A DNA stretch of 64,000 bases from Chromatiaceae bacterium (GTDB lineage: Bacteria; Pseudomonadota; Gammaproteobacteria; Chromatiales; Chromatiaceae). A program made the position numbers and the translations under genes. The notes below the pieces were generated by a model. It searched no databases. It saw nothing but the letters and a program-made list of their open reading frames with translations, and was not told where the DNA came from. The stretch spans positions 1,116,001-1,180,000 of the forward strand of contig JACKMK010000001.1 in the NCBI GenBank assembly GCA_024235395.1. The letters are read 5' to 3'. Below are positions 24,134-33,588 of the stretch, in pieces; the stretch's first letter is position 1, and the number at the start of each line of letters is the position of its first letter.

Positions 24134-27100
24134 TCAATCGGCCGCCTGCCTGATCTTCAGCGCCACCCCACTCAATGCCCGCTTCAGGTCGTCCGCCTTG
24201 TTGTCGGTCGGCAACATCCTGACGAGGAAATCGAACTGGTCAGCCGCTGAATCGTGTTCTCGGGCGCTGCCGATGCGCCGCATCACGTCGAGGTAGACCG
24301 TCGCCAGTCTGGCGGCCACCGCGGTATTGGTGATGGCCTCTTTGTCGCGCCCGTCGTAACAGGCCCACAAGGCGTCGATGCGCTGTGCCTCGGCATCGGC
24401 GAGCGCATTGAAGAAGTCGCGGCTCTCGACAAGCTTGCGCTGGGCATCCGCCCGACCCGCCTGCAGCAGATCCGGCAACTGGCCGGCGCGCGCGTCGAAC
24501 GTCTTGCGATCGTTCCATGCCGCGGCCAGGAAATCGCCGTCCAGCGCATTGAACAAGGGATAGTAGTGCCACTCGCCGGTGCGTTGGCGCGCGTACTCCG
24601 CGGCGTCCCAGTACGCCTCCCGCATATGTCCCAGGTGACCTTTGACACGACCGCGATTGCCGCGCGCGCGCTCAGCGCGCGCCCGCCGTTTCCAATACGA
24701 ACCGAGCAGCGAGTAACGCTCGACGGTCGGCGCGATCGCGATCAACTGTTTCAGACGTTCGTACGCCGTTTTCAGGTACTCGCTGCCGAGCGCGTATCTG
24801 CCGGTCGCGGTGTCCTCCAGCAGTCGCGCACCGTAGCGGGTCTCCTGGTTCGCCAGCTGCTCCAGCGCCTTCAGGCTGAAGGCGGCATCCTCCATGCCGA
24901 GCGCGGCACGGTAATGGTTGATCGCACGCTCCATCTCGCCCAGTTCCGCCCACGCCGCCGCGAGCTTTTCGCGCACGCCGGCGTTCTGGAACACCGATAC
25001 GCGCGCGAGCTGTTCGATCTTTTCGATCTGCCTGTAGTAGTAGCCGTGCTTCTCCTTGTCCGTGGCACCCTGCAGGCGCGCGGCATACATGTCGAGATCG
25101 GCGATCAGCCGGCTGGCATTGACGTACTCGTCCGCTTGCTCTTCGCTCCAGGCGGTGTCGGCAAAGCGGTAGAGTTCGTCACCGTACGCCTGGTAGGCGC
25201 CCCAGGTGTTGCTCTGCCGATAACGCCGGAAGGTGGCATCGCGCGCCCGCCGCACGGCTTCGCCAAACCGCTGGCCGTCGAGCATCGCCTCGTAGAAGAC
25301 TTCCGCGAACAGATTCGCGGCGTTGTCGTCGACTGCCCAGCCGGCCGCGATCACCGCCTTGCAGCCCATCTCGATGAACTGCGTCGCCAGATTGGCGGCC
25401 AGCCGTCCCCAGCGCGGCTGGGCGTCGTCCTTGGTGCTGCCGAGATAGCAGCAGTTGATGAACACGAACTCCGGGACATGCCTGAGCTTGCTCACCTGCG
25501 CCGGCGTCAGGTAGGTGTGCGGACCCAGTACCATCCCGGTGAGACCGTTCTCACCCTCGCGGACCACGCCGTGACCGGCCAGGTGCATGATGCGGTAGCG
25601 GCCGTTGAACAGGCCGTCGAACACCAGCTGCGGGCTGGCACGCAACAGCAGGTTGACCGTCTGGTAATCCTTGTGCCGGAAGGCCGCCGCGACGATCTCC
25701 GCCTCCTTCTGCGCACCCTTGAGTTCGACCATCCCGGACTGCGTATCGCCGACGATGAAGATGCTCGCCTCGGTGACCGTCGGCACCCGGCCGCGACCAT
25801 GTGCCGATGCCAGCTGGCGCACCAGCTCGACGCGCGTCGACAGGGGGCCGTCGTCCGAGGGATCGCTGTCGCGCATCAGCTCCCAGGGATAAGACGCGGC
25901 CTTCGCGTCGACCGACATCATCAGGGAACGCACCTGGGCCACCGCCTCTTTCATGCCGTTCGGCACCAGGAGTTCGAACAGGGCCCGCGACAGGCCCGGC
26001 TGATCGCGGGTGGCACCCGTGATCGAGTCGATCAGGCCGTCCACCGCCTGGCGCTGGTCCGGCTCGATCGCCACCTCGTTGCGCGCCCGGTCGGTGATGA
26101 CGGTGAAACGCAGGCTGCCGTTTTCGTCGACCACCAGCACCCGATAGGCGCCCGATGGCGCGGCACTCGACGTACAACGTCCCCGGTAACCGCCGGCCGC
26201 GATATGCAGGCGCCCGTCGGTCTGTGCGACATGCTCGAACTGCGCGTCGCGCAGGAGCTCACGGAAGCTCTCGACCACGGCGACCGCACGGTCTTCCGCC
26301 TCCTCGTAGACCCTGAGCCGGCCGATGCGCACCCGCGAGTCGATGCGGCGCAGCGCCTCGTTCGCGAGCCGCAGCGCATCCAGCAGGCAACGGCTGCCGA
26401 CCTCGATCGTCAGACCGGTGAAGCCGGTGCCGACAAGCAATGCACACACCACGAGGCGCGTCGAACCGGGCTCGCCCGAGGATTGGCACTGCTCCTGATT
26501 GCGCGCGAACTCCAGCAGGCCGTTGGTCAGCGCCCGTGTCAACATCCCCGGCAGCAGGTCGCCGAGGGTTCCCAGACCCACGACGATCGCGCCGCTCGGT
26601 TTGCCGCCGGGCTCCGGATTCATGAAGACCATCGCGTCGCCGGGTTCCGACGGGTAGCGCCCGAGATCGAAGGTACGCTGCAACTGCCCACCGAGATGGG
26701 CGTCCAGGACCTTGGCGCTGCCGCGCAGGCTGTCGTTGGCATAGGCACCGATCAGCACCGGCGCCTCGGCGCTCGCCAGGCTGCCATGGAAGACCTCGAG
26801 CATCGCCAACGGCTCCCTGGCCACAACCGGCCGCAGGCTCGGTCGCGTCCCGCCGACGGCCGCGGCGAGCACCTCGTCGACGCTCGGATACAGCGCGTGT
26901 GCATCCAGGCCGCGCGCCTGGAACACCGGGACGCTGTCGCCGCGCGACACCGGCGGTGTACGCGTCAGCGCGCCCTGGCGGGTATCGCCGGTGTTCAGCA
27001 GGTCGAGGTACGCCTGGAAGGCCGGCTCGTGGTTGGCCAGGTCGCCGTGTGACGCATCGACATACCAGACCGGCACCCCGGCCGGGATCCCGGTCTTCCA

Positions 27101-29497
27101 TGGCACCCGCCCGTCGCCTTCGTTGATGGTGCCGATCTCGACCCGCCCATCGACCACGCGGACCGCGTTCGGCGTCGGCGCGTGTCCGGCGACGTAGAGC
27201 GTGCACTCCGGATCGAGTGCAGCGGCCTGCAACGTGCCGATCGCCTTGCGCGCATCTCCCAGCGGGTCCTTCTGCGGCGGCAGCCAGCTGCTGTCTCGCT
27301 TCGGATCCCCGTCCTGCTCATACCAGGCCTTCCACAGCCCCGCGTCGAAATAATCGACACCATCGCCGGCCCTGCCGTCCTCGCCCGGCCACGGCAGGAG
27401 TTCCAGCACGCCCGGAAAGTCGCGCACGATCTCCAGGAACTCGCGCATGTTGTGCTTCCAGTCGAACCAGCGCTCGATCAGCTGCACGAAGTCGTCGCGC
27501 GCCATCAGCACCGCCGCGATCGAATGCGAACCCCGGTTCGGCGTGCCGAGCTGCAGCAGGCGGCTGCCCGGTATCGCCTTGAAGCGATCCCACTGGTCCT
27601 GCAGCGCCAGCCGCGCGACCAGGCCACCCATCGAGTGCGCGACGATGCGCAGCGGCTGGCGGCGCGACTCGGCTTCGTCCATCGCATCGGCGAGCACCTT
27701 GCCAAACTTGCGTGCGGCATCGGTGATCGACAGGCGCCAGTCGTAGGCAAAGGGCCGCACCTCGTGGGTATCGGCGAGGAACCGCGCGAGGTCTTCGTAG
27801 CTGCGATCCATCCAGCCGTCGGCCGACACCTCGCCGCCCGCACCGATGCGCAGTCGCTCCATCTCGCCCGACCACATGCTGATCGGCTCGAACCAGATGC
27901 GGTTGCGGCCGAGCTGGATGTGGCTGCCCATGATGCCGGGCAGGATGCACACGATCGGCGCGTCCTTCTTGGGCTTGGGCTTCCTGCCACCGCGGCTGAT
28001 CGCGGCACGCGAGGGCCCCTGCAGGAGTTCGAAGGGGCTGTCGTCGCCGTGCAGTGCCCCGAGCAATGGCAGGGCGCTCTCGTCGTTCTCGAAATAACTG
28101 AAATGGGTCACCTGCGGGCCGCTGGTCGGCTTCAGGTAGATGCCCTGGACACGCGCCGCACCGCCGCTCATGGACGGTGTGTTCACCACGAGGTCGGTCT
28201 GACCGCCGTAGAAGACCTCGGTCAGACAGTCACCGAGCCACGCCAGCAGGCCATCGCCCTGGTAGTCCCCGGCCACCACATGTACCGGATTCAGTACATT
28301 GACGTCCGGCGCGTTGAGCAGGCCGACCAGCGGCGAATCGGGCATCATCGCCTCGATGCCCGGCAGGATGCGCGCGTCGGTACGCTGACCGACGACCGCG
28401 AGCAGGAACTGCTTCAACAGGCCGTAACCCTTGGCGACCGGTACCATGCCAGGGATGATGTTGCCGGCGGCATCGAAGCCCCTGCCCAGCAGGTTCAGCA
28501 TGACGCTCGCCCAGCGGTCGAGCCGGCCGGAAGCCAGTGTCGTGCCGCGCGCCGGACAGGCGACCCGCACGAAACGTTCGACGACGATCTTGCGTGAGCG
28601 CAACGCCTGGTTGAGTTCGCGCAGGCGCCTGGCGTCCGCTTCGAAGGCAGAGCTGTCCCTGCGGGCCCGCCCGGCGTGTTGTACGAAGCGCTCGACCTCG
28701 TCGTCGGTGAAGGGCTCCAGGTCGACGCGATTGGCGCGTGCCAGCAACTCACCGATCATGCCGCCACGCGAATGGCTGACCAGGTGTACACGTGCGCCGA
28801 CCGGCAGTCTCTCGACCAGCGCGAGGGCGTTGGCGATCGGACTCTCGGTCAGGCTGCGGTGCTCGAACGCGTAGATGCGCGCGCCATAGCCCTTCACGAG
28901 ACTGCCGAGGTAGTCCGGATTGGCCCAGAGGTCCCTGAAACTTCCCTCGGTGGACGATGCCGTGCCATGGATGAAGATCAACGCGGCCTCGTCCGACTTC
29001 GGCAGTGCATCGACCCGGGTCAGGCGAAACCCATCCGTGGCGCACCGGTACAGGCCATCACGATCGTCGAGCTGTGCATCCTGGAAGGCACCCGCGGCAA
29101 TCAGTGCGGTCATCGCCGCGGGGCCACGGCGGAAGATCTTCAGACCCTTCAGGACCCAGGCACCGAGACCGTCGCGCGAGACGCCTTGAGGGAGGCGCGT
29201 ACCGGAAAAACGCAGCACCTGGCCAATCTCGAGCGCCTCGCCGACGTCGCCACCGCGATCGACGGGTTCACCCAGGTAACGTCCGGCATCGGCCGCGGCG
29301 ACCAGGATGCGGTTGCCGTTGGCCAGCTCGAGTTCCAGCACCGCGTCCGGCTCGATGGCATCGAGCTTGACCCGCTCCGCCTCGCCCCGTGCCAGTCCAT
29401 CGATCTCGTAGACGGTGGCGTTCCAGTCACCCAGCGCCTCCGTGCCTCGTTGCACACCGTCAATGAGCACCTTGATGCTGTCGTCGTCTTTGCTCAT
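24134..29497 (-). CDS. Giant multidomain protein: two alpha/beta hydrolases, CHAT protease and helical repeats
   Basis: A 1787-residue soluble protein. After an unknown N-terminus a first alpha/beta-hydrolase (about 170-420) has FIHGTASS and nucleophile Ser243 in HSRGG. A second, LCAT/lipase-like domain (about 510-830) has LPGIMGS near 517 and Ser622 in HSMGG. Residues about 870-1060 resemble the N-terminal domain of leucyl aminopeptidases. A CHAT caspase-like domain (about 1200-1430) has His1309 in HLAGHG and a Cys pair at 1349/1350 in INCCYLG, Cys1350 aligning with the usual nucleophile. The C-terminus (about 1440-1787) is TPR-like. GGAGAGG precedes the ATG. It follows, after 280 bp, the GH15-like and TIR genes on the same strand. 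CHAT and TIR domains are common in prokaryotic immunity; lipase plus CHAT suggests a cleavage-activated effector, which is inference. Confidence 0.85.
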   Translation of the reverse strand: MSKDDDSIKVLIDGVQRGTEALGDWNATVYEIDGLARGEAERVKLDAIEPDAVLELELANGNRILVAAADAGRYLGEPVDRGGDVGEALEIGQVLRFSGTRLPQGVSRDGLGAWVLKGLKIFRRGPAAMTALIAAGAFQDAQLDDRDGLYRCATDGFRLTRVDALPKSDEAALIFIHGTASSTEGSFRDLWANPDYLGSLVKGYGARIYAFEHRSLTESPIANALALVERLPVGARVHLVSHSRGGMIGELLARANRVDLEPFTDDEVERFVQHAGRARRDSSAFEADARRLRELNQALRSRKIVVERFVRVACPARGTTLASGRLDRWASVMLNLLGRGFDAAGNIIPGMVPVAKGYGLLKQFLLAVVGQRTDARILPGIEAMMPDSPLVGLLNAPDVNVLNPVHVVAGDYQGDGLLAWLGDCLTEVFYGGQTDLVVNTPSMSGGAARVQGIYLKPTSGPQVTHFSYFENDESALPLLGALHGDDSPFELLQGPSRAAISRGGRKPKPKKDAPIVCILPGIMGSHIQLGRNRIWFEPISMWSGEMERLRIGAGGEVSADGWMDRSYEDLARFLADTHEVRPFAYDWRLSITDAARKFGKVLADAMDEAESRRQPLRIVAHSMGGLVARLALQDQWDRFKAIPGSRLLQLGTPNRGSHSIAAVLMARDDFVQLIERWFDWKHNMREFLEIVRDFPGVLELLPWPGEDGRAGDGVDYFDAGLWKAWYEQDGDPKRDSSWLPPQKDPLGDARKAIGTLQAAALDPECTLYVAGHAPTPNAVRVVDGRVEIGTINEGDGRVPWKTGIPAGVPVWYVDASHGDLANHEPAFQAYLDLLNTGDTRQGALTRTPPVSRGDSVPVFQARGLDAHALYPSVDEVLAAAVGGTRPSLRPVVAREPLAMLEVFHGSLASAEAPVLIGAYANDSLRGSAKVLDAHLGGQLQRTFDLGRYPSEPGDAMVFMNPEPGGKPSGAIVVGLGTLGDLLPGMLTRALTNGLLEFARNQEQCQSSGEPGSTRLVVCALLVGTGFTGLTIEVGSRCLLDALRLANEALRRIDSRVRIGRLRVYEEAEDRAVAVVESFRELLRDAQFEHVAQTDGRLHIAAGGYRGRCTSSAAPSGAYRVLVVDENGSLRFTVITDRARNEVAIEPDQRQAVDGLIDSITGATRDQPGLSRALFELLVPNGMKEAVAQVRSLMMSVDAKAASYPWELMRDSDPSDDGPLSTRVELVRQLASAHGRGRVPTVTEASIFIVGDTQSGMVELKGAQKEAEIVAAAFRHKDYQTVNLLLRASPQLVFDGLFNGRYRIMHLAGHGVVREGENGLTGMVLGPHTYLTPAQVSKLRHVPEFVFINCCYLGSTKDDAQPRWGRLAANLATQFIEMGCKAVIAAGWAVDDNAANLFAEVFYEAMLDGQRFGEAVRRARDATFRRYRQSNTWGAYQAYGDELYRFADTAWSEEQADEYVNASRLIADLDMYAARLQGATDKEKHGYYYRQIEKIEQLARVSVFQNAGVREKLAAAWAELGEMERAINHYRAALGMEDAAFSLKALEQLANQETRYGARLLEDTATGRYALGSEYLKTAYERLKQLIAIAPTVERYSLLGSYWKRRARAERARGNRGRVKGHLGHMREAYWDAAEYARQRTGEWHYYPLFNALDGDFLAAAWNDRKTFDARAGQLPDLLQAGRADAQRKLVESRDFFNALADAEAQRIDALWACYDGRDKEAITNTAVAARLATVYLDVMRRIGSAREHDSAADQFDFLVRMLPTDNKADDLKRALSGVALKIRQAAD

Positions 29498-29777
29498 GTC
29501 CCTCTCCCCATGGCGTATGCAGCAGCGGAATAGATCAGGGTCGGTCGCTCGGGTCGAGCGTCAAACCGATTGCGCGACGCCTCTCGCGGGCACAGTGCGC
29601 CGCGTCGGTCGCCGGGGTATCGATGTGACGGGCGCAGCGATCGGCCGATTGCATGACAGGATGAAAACGACATCGCGATCCCTGCGTGAGGGCCTACCTG
29701 TCCCTTGGTGCGACGCGCCGGCATGCCGATTTACGAACGCCCGCACCCGACAAGATCGAGTATAGGCAACAACCGTT

Positions 29778-31088
29778 CTAGCGTTTTGCGTCGAGGTTGT
29801 GTCGCAATGCCAGCAGTGCACGCAGCAGCAGCGCCTGCGTCCACAACAGCGGGGTCGCGTCGCTGGTCTCGTGGCGGCCGTCTTGCAGATGGTACAACTC
29901 GGGGCAGCGCAACGCCGGGATCGCGGACGTCGCAGCGGTGAGGTGACCGAGCGAACGGTTCAGGTGGAATGTCTGACGTTCGAGGTCCGCGATCGCGCCG
30001 GTGCGCCGATACCGCGTGCCGGCGATCAGCGACAGGACCGGATCGAACAGGCACCACTCGGCCTCCTCGCCAGGGCCCGCCAGGGCGTTGCGTGTCGCCA
30101 GGTCCCTGCTCCAGTCGCGTGTGCGCTGGTCCCGCGCCAGCTTGCTCCGGTAGTCGGTGCACCAGAACGAATCACCGGGATACCGCCGTACGCCGATGTC
30201 ACCTGACAGGTGTTCGAGCACATCCTCCACGATCCTGTCCGCCATTGCGTCGTCGACCACGTCGAGCGGATGGATCAGGAACAGCAGTGCGGCATCGTAG
30301 CGACGATGCTTGTCCGGGTCGGGCTGCACGCACTCGGCCGGCAGAATGCCACCGAGCGCGTCGCTGCCCTGAGCAATCAGCTGTTCGATGAGATCGGCCC
30401 CCAGCGCGGCGCTGTGTCGCGCCGGTATGGCCTGTGCCGCCGCATCGCCGATCAGCGCCAGCAACGCTCTCAGTCCGGCCACCACGGTACCGATGCTCGA
30501 TGCCGAGACCTTCGGCGTCTCCTCCCAGTGGCCGCTGTCCTCATCCTGCCAGTACGCAATGGCGCGGAGGTAGGGCGGGAACAGCGCCAGCACATCCCAG
30601 TCGATGGACCGCCCCGCCGCCATTCGCTCCCGCGCCAGACGCGCATACAGCCACAGGAAATACCCCAGGGCATCGTTCTGTGCATTCGGCCAGTCCTGGT
30701 CGGGCACCAGGGTCTCCGGACGAAAGCGGATCGCCGGGCGCATGCCGTGCTCAGCGGGATCCGACTCGCCGTCGCTGATCGCCACGAACCGTCCCGCCTG
30801 CCCGCGAAAAAACCTCGCCAGCGCATCGACTGTGGCATATGCCTGCTCGACCAGGCCGCAGGCATGCAGTGCAGCGGCGATGTGCACATTGTCGCGCACC
30901 CAGACGCGTCCATAACCGGTATGGCGAGACCCCTCCGTCACCGGCGATGCGGGATAGAGGCCATTCGGGAACGCGGGAAAATCGAAGGTCCCGTGGCTAC
31001 GCAGCCACGCGACCAGGCGGTCGATGTCCGCGGCCGAGTAGCACGTCCTGATGAAGCCGCGCACCTCCTCGTTGAGCACCATCAGCAT
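29778..31088 (-). CDS. GH15/glucoamylase-like (alpha/alpha)6 protein
   Basis: A 436-residue cytoplasmic protein, with no signal peptide. It is rich in Trp/Tyr and helical pairs as in glycoside hydrolase family 15 and phosphorylase-kinase-like proteins: GYGRVWVRDNVHIAAAL near 65-80, WPNAQNDALGYFLWLYARL near 135-150, SGHWEETPKVSASSIGT near 190-205 and EEAEWCLFDPVLS near 355. The carboxylates in WVRDN and HWEE are candidates for catalytic acid and base. The start at 31088 overlaps the TIR gene stop by 7 bp, with GGAGGG upstream inside the TIR gene; the longer open frame to 31367 is antisense-like Arg-rich sequence. Coupling to a TIR protein with a carbohydrate-binding-like end suggests sugar-related signalling, which is inference. 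Confidence 0.75.
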   Translation of the reverse strand: MLMVLNEEVRGFIRTCYSAADIDRLVAWLRSHGTFDFPAFPNGLYPASPVTEGSRHTGYGRVWVRDNVHIAAALHACGLVEQAYATVDALARFFRGQAGRFVAISDGESDPAEHGMRPAIRFRPETLVPDQDWPNAQNDALGYFLWLYARLARERMAAGRSIDWDVLALFPPYLRAIAYWQDEDSGHWEETPKVSASSIGTVVAGLRALLALIGDAAAQAIPARHSAALGADLIEQLIAQGSDALGGILPAECVQPDPDKHRRYDAALLFLIHPLDVVDDAMADRIVEDVLEHLSGDIGVRRYPGDSFWCTDYRSKLARDQRTRDWSRDLATRNALAGPGEEAEWCLFDPVLSLIAGTRYRRTGAIADLERQTFHLNRSLGHLTAATSAIPALRCPELYHLQDGRHETSDATPLLWTQALLLRALLALRHNLDAKR

Positions 31089-32290
31089 GGGGCGTCGTGC
31101 CCTCCGTCGGGCAAGGCCGTGCACAGGCGCATCGCCGAGATCTCCAGCTCGCCGGCGCCGGCACCGGGTCGGCTGCCCCCGGGCGTTCCGACCTCGATCA
31201 CGACCGCCGAGATCACCGTGAACCTGGGTTTGTCCGCCGCGTAGTGGTAGTTGCCGTCCGACTCGAACAGCTCCCAGTCTCCGCGCAGGTCCAGCGCGAT
31301 GCGCGTCCACGCATCGGAAACCGGAATCCTGAACACCTGACGCATGTCCCTGTTCCCGTAGGTCCATTGGGTCGCCTGCCCGTCGATCAGACGAAACGCC
31401 ACGCCAAGTGCCGGCTCACGCCCGTCGTTGCCTCCGCCGGAAAGCGGTGCACGCAGGTCGATCTCCAGGAATCGCTGCCGGCGCGCCACCGCGATGGCAC
31501 GGAAACCGAGCGGACGGATCGTCACGTCACCCGGCACGCTGCCCTTGTGATTCGTGAAGCGCACCCGGATCACCTGTCGGTCGTCGCCGCGGCTCAACGT
31601 CGCCCGGATGCTGTTGTCGAACGCCGGGTCGGCCCACAGGCGCATCACGTTCGTGATATCGACGGGCAAGGCATCGCCTTCCAGCGCGACGGGTTTGGCG
31701 TCCTGGCCGAGAAAGGTGTGCAACCGGACGTCCGGATCGCGGCGCGCCTTCATCCGCTCGTGGAGTCGCTGCATCGACCGCGGCAGCAGCGGTGGCGCCT
31801 TGGTGACCCGTGAGAGCTTCTTCTCGAGCCGCTTCATTGTGTCGACGACGAGTGCGAAATCCGCTTCGGGCTTGGCGACCCCGAGCGTGTCCGAGAGCGA
31901 GGCATACAGGCTTTCGAACCCCTCTGGCCGGTTGGCCACGACGCCATGCAGCAGGTTGAAGGGCGTCGGCAGTTTCTTCGGGATCATCCCGGAATGACAG
32001 AAGGGAACCACGGGGATCCTGCGAACCCAGCCACCCCCTGCCTCGAACTGGACCCAGGGCCGGCTCACCGACGCGGGGCTGCACACGACGATCACCGCCA
32101 CCGCATCGCGCAATGCCTTCTCCACCGCGTTCAGCCAGATCTCACCCGCCTTGATAGAGACCAGGTCGGATGACACGAACACTTTGACCGCCTGCCCGAA
32201 ATCCGCTTGCAGCCGGTCCTGCAATGCGAGTGCGATCTCGCGCTCGGCACCGGTGTGGCTGATGAAGACCTTTCGTTGCCGTTCGTCCAT
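31082..32290 (-). CDS. TIR-domain protein with C-terminal carbohydrate-binding-like beta-sandwich
   Basis: A 402-residue protein. Residues 7-135 are a TIR domain (RKVFISHTGAERE, then VIVVCSPASVSRPWVQFEAGG) with Glu83 at the site used as catalytic residue by TIR NADases. A linker (about 135-205) is helical and basic. Residues about 205-395 form a beta-rich domain (MRLWADPAFDNSIRATLSR to VISAVVIEVGTPGG) that looks like a jelly-roll of the CIA30/CBM11 type, usually binding glycans or proteins. AGGAG lies 8 nt before the ATG at 32290. The stop overlaps the start of the GH15-like gene. No membrane span is seen, unlike the other TIR protein at 10250. TIR assignment is firm; NAD hydrolysis and glycan binding are untested. 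Confidence 0.8.
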   Translation of the reverse strand: MDERQRKVFISHTGAEREIALALQDRLQADFGQAVKVFVSSDLVSIKAGEIWLNAVEKALRDAVAVIVVCSPASVSRPWVQFEAGGGWVRRIPVVPFCHSGMIPKKLPTPFNLLHGVVANRPEGFESLYASLSDTLGVAKPEADFALVVDTMKRLEKKLSRVTKAPPLLPRSMQRLHERMKARRDPDVRLHTFLGQDAKPVALEGDALPVDITNVMRLWADPAFDNSIRATLSRGDDRQVIRVRFTNHKGSVPGDVTIRPLGFRAIAVARRQRFLEIDLRAPLSGGGNDGREPALGVAFRLIDGQATQWTYGNRDMRQVFRIPVSDAWTRIALDLRGDWELFESDGNYHYAADKPRFTVISAVVIEVGTPGGSRPGAGAGELEISAMRLCTALPDGGHDAPC

Positions 32291-32411
32291 GTCGAGCACT
32301 CCTGCCTGTCTGCGTCATCCGCCCACTGCGTGAGCGGCCCGCCGGAGCGCGCCGGCGTCGGGCCGTTCACTCGTCAACAACATTAGCCAATCGCGGCCCT
32401 GTTGGCGGGTT

Positions 32412-33362
32412 TTACTTGGCTATCGCTCGACTCCCGACCCAGGGCGGCACGGCAAATGCCCGGGACTCGTCCGCACCACCCGGTTCCATGAAATCGTGGA
32501 TTGACTCATCGGTGAAGTAACGCCAGAACCGTTCCGCGACGATCGGATCGCGGATCTCGAACGCGCCTGCCGCCTGCCGTTGTTCGAAGAAGCGCCGGTA
32601 GGCGTCCAACGGCTCGGGGCCGAGCTGCTGATAGATGATGCGCCCACCGTAGCTTTCGTACAGTGCCTTGTTGATCTTCCATTGACGGATGATCGAACGC
32701 GCCATCTGACGACGCATCACGTCGAGCGCCGCGGCGTCTTCGGCGGTCAAGCCGGTGTCGGCCGTCAGTCCCTCTGCGGCCATGCCATGGCGCAGATTGT
32801 CGACAAAGGCATCGATCTCCGCCGGCTCGGCTGCTATGCCCTGTTCCGCGGCATACTGATCGAACAGGCGCGTGATGATGGCGGCCTGCACCTCTTCGAC
32901 ATCCGTGGTGTGGACCGCTTCACCCAACACCGTGGCCACCGCTGGCGCGTCGTCGACGGGTTCGAACTCGATGATGGCGCCATCGGCCATGGTGGCGAGG
33001 AACAGATGCCCGTCCCTGCGCACGTAACTGCGCACCCATTCGAACTGGGCGAGGTATTTTTCAGACAGCGATCCGGGCGGGCACATGGCACGGGTCGCCG
33101 CGACGGGGCCGAACCGCAGCTGTCCGGACGCCTCCGAATGCCAGGACCCCTGCCCGCGATTGCAGTCGGCCTTCATCCTTGCGGTGCCGTCCGGCTCGAA
33201 GGCGAGCGTGTACCGTGCCCGGTCGTCCGCGGCATAGACAGCGTCGTCCATCGACTGGATCCGGACCAGCTGCCACGCGGTGCCCGCCAGCTCGGAGGCG
33301 ACTGCCGCTGCGGCCCACAGGGTCGCGATTGCCAGGACGGAAAAGCATCGCAGGCGATTCAT
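32412..33362 (-). CDS. Exported META-domain protein with SurA/PPIase-N-like C-terminal part
   Basis: A 316-residue protein with a signal peptide of about 23 residues ending AVA. Residues 24-135 form a META (HslJ-like) domain: LAGTAWQLVRIQ, then FEPDGTARMKADCNRGQGSW, then AATRAMCPPGS. The remaining 180 residues are helical and resemble the N-terminal part of SurA-type chaperones (GEAVHTTDVEEVQAAIITRLFDQY, with several Asp/Glu-rich helices). The combination is unusual. The ATG at 33362 is chosen because GAAGGG lies upstream; a start six codons earlier is less likely. It is 120 bp upstream of the TIR start, same strand, so it may or may not be cotranscribed. Confidence 0.72.
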   Translation of the reverse strand: MNRLRCFSVLAIATLWAAAAVASELAGTAWQLVRIQSMDDAVYAADDRARYTLAFEPDGTARMKADCNRGQGSWHSEASGQLRFGPVAATRAMCPPGSLSEKYLAQFEWVRSYVRRDGHLFLATMADGAIIEFEPVDDAPAVATVLGEAVHTTDVEEVQAAIITRLFDQYAAEQGIAAEPAEIDAFVDNLRHGMAAEGLTADTGLTAEDAAALDVMRRQMARSIIRQWKINKALYESYGGRIIYQQLGPEPLDAYRRFFEQRQAAGAFEIRDPIVAERFWRYFTDESIHDFMEPGGADESRAFAVPPWVGSRAIAK

Positions 33363-33588
33363 CGTGTAGGCCCTTCTCAATCGCGATACGCGGGAAGACC
33401 ACTATAGAACACTCGGTTCGGCAGTCTCAGCGATTCGGGTACCCGCGCCGACCAAGACAGGGGCGACAGACGAACCTGCGATTCAACCCGTCGTTCGCTT
33501 AAGATCCGGGAGTTCGCGTCGATGTTTTCGAAACGGGACTCAACGGCGTTGAAAGCAAAGGGATCAACAGTCTCGAATTGAGGAAGCA

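Noticed and set aside
24254..27052. A 932-codon plus-strand open frame
   Set aside because: It is antisense to the CHAT protein, whose domains and catalytic motifs are clear; the antisense translation is Arg/His/Gln-rich without any motif. Long shadows are expected at this GC content.
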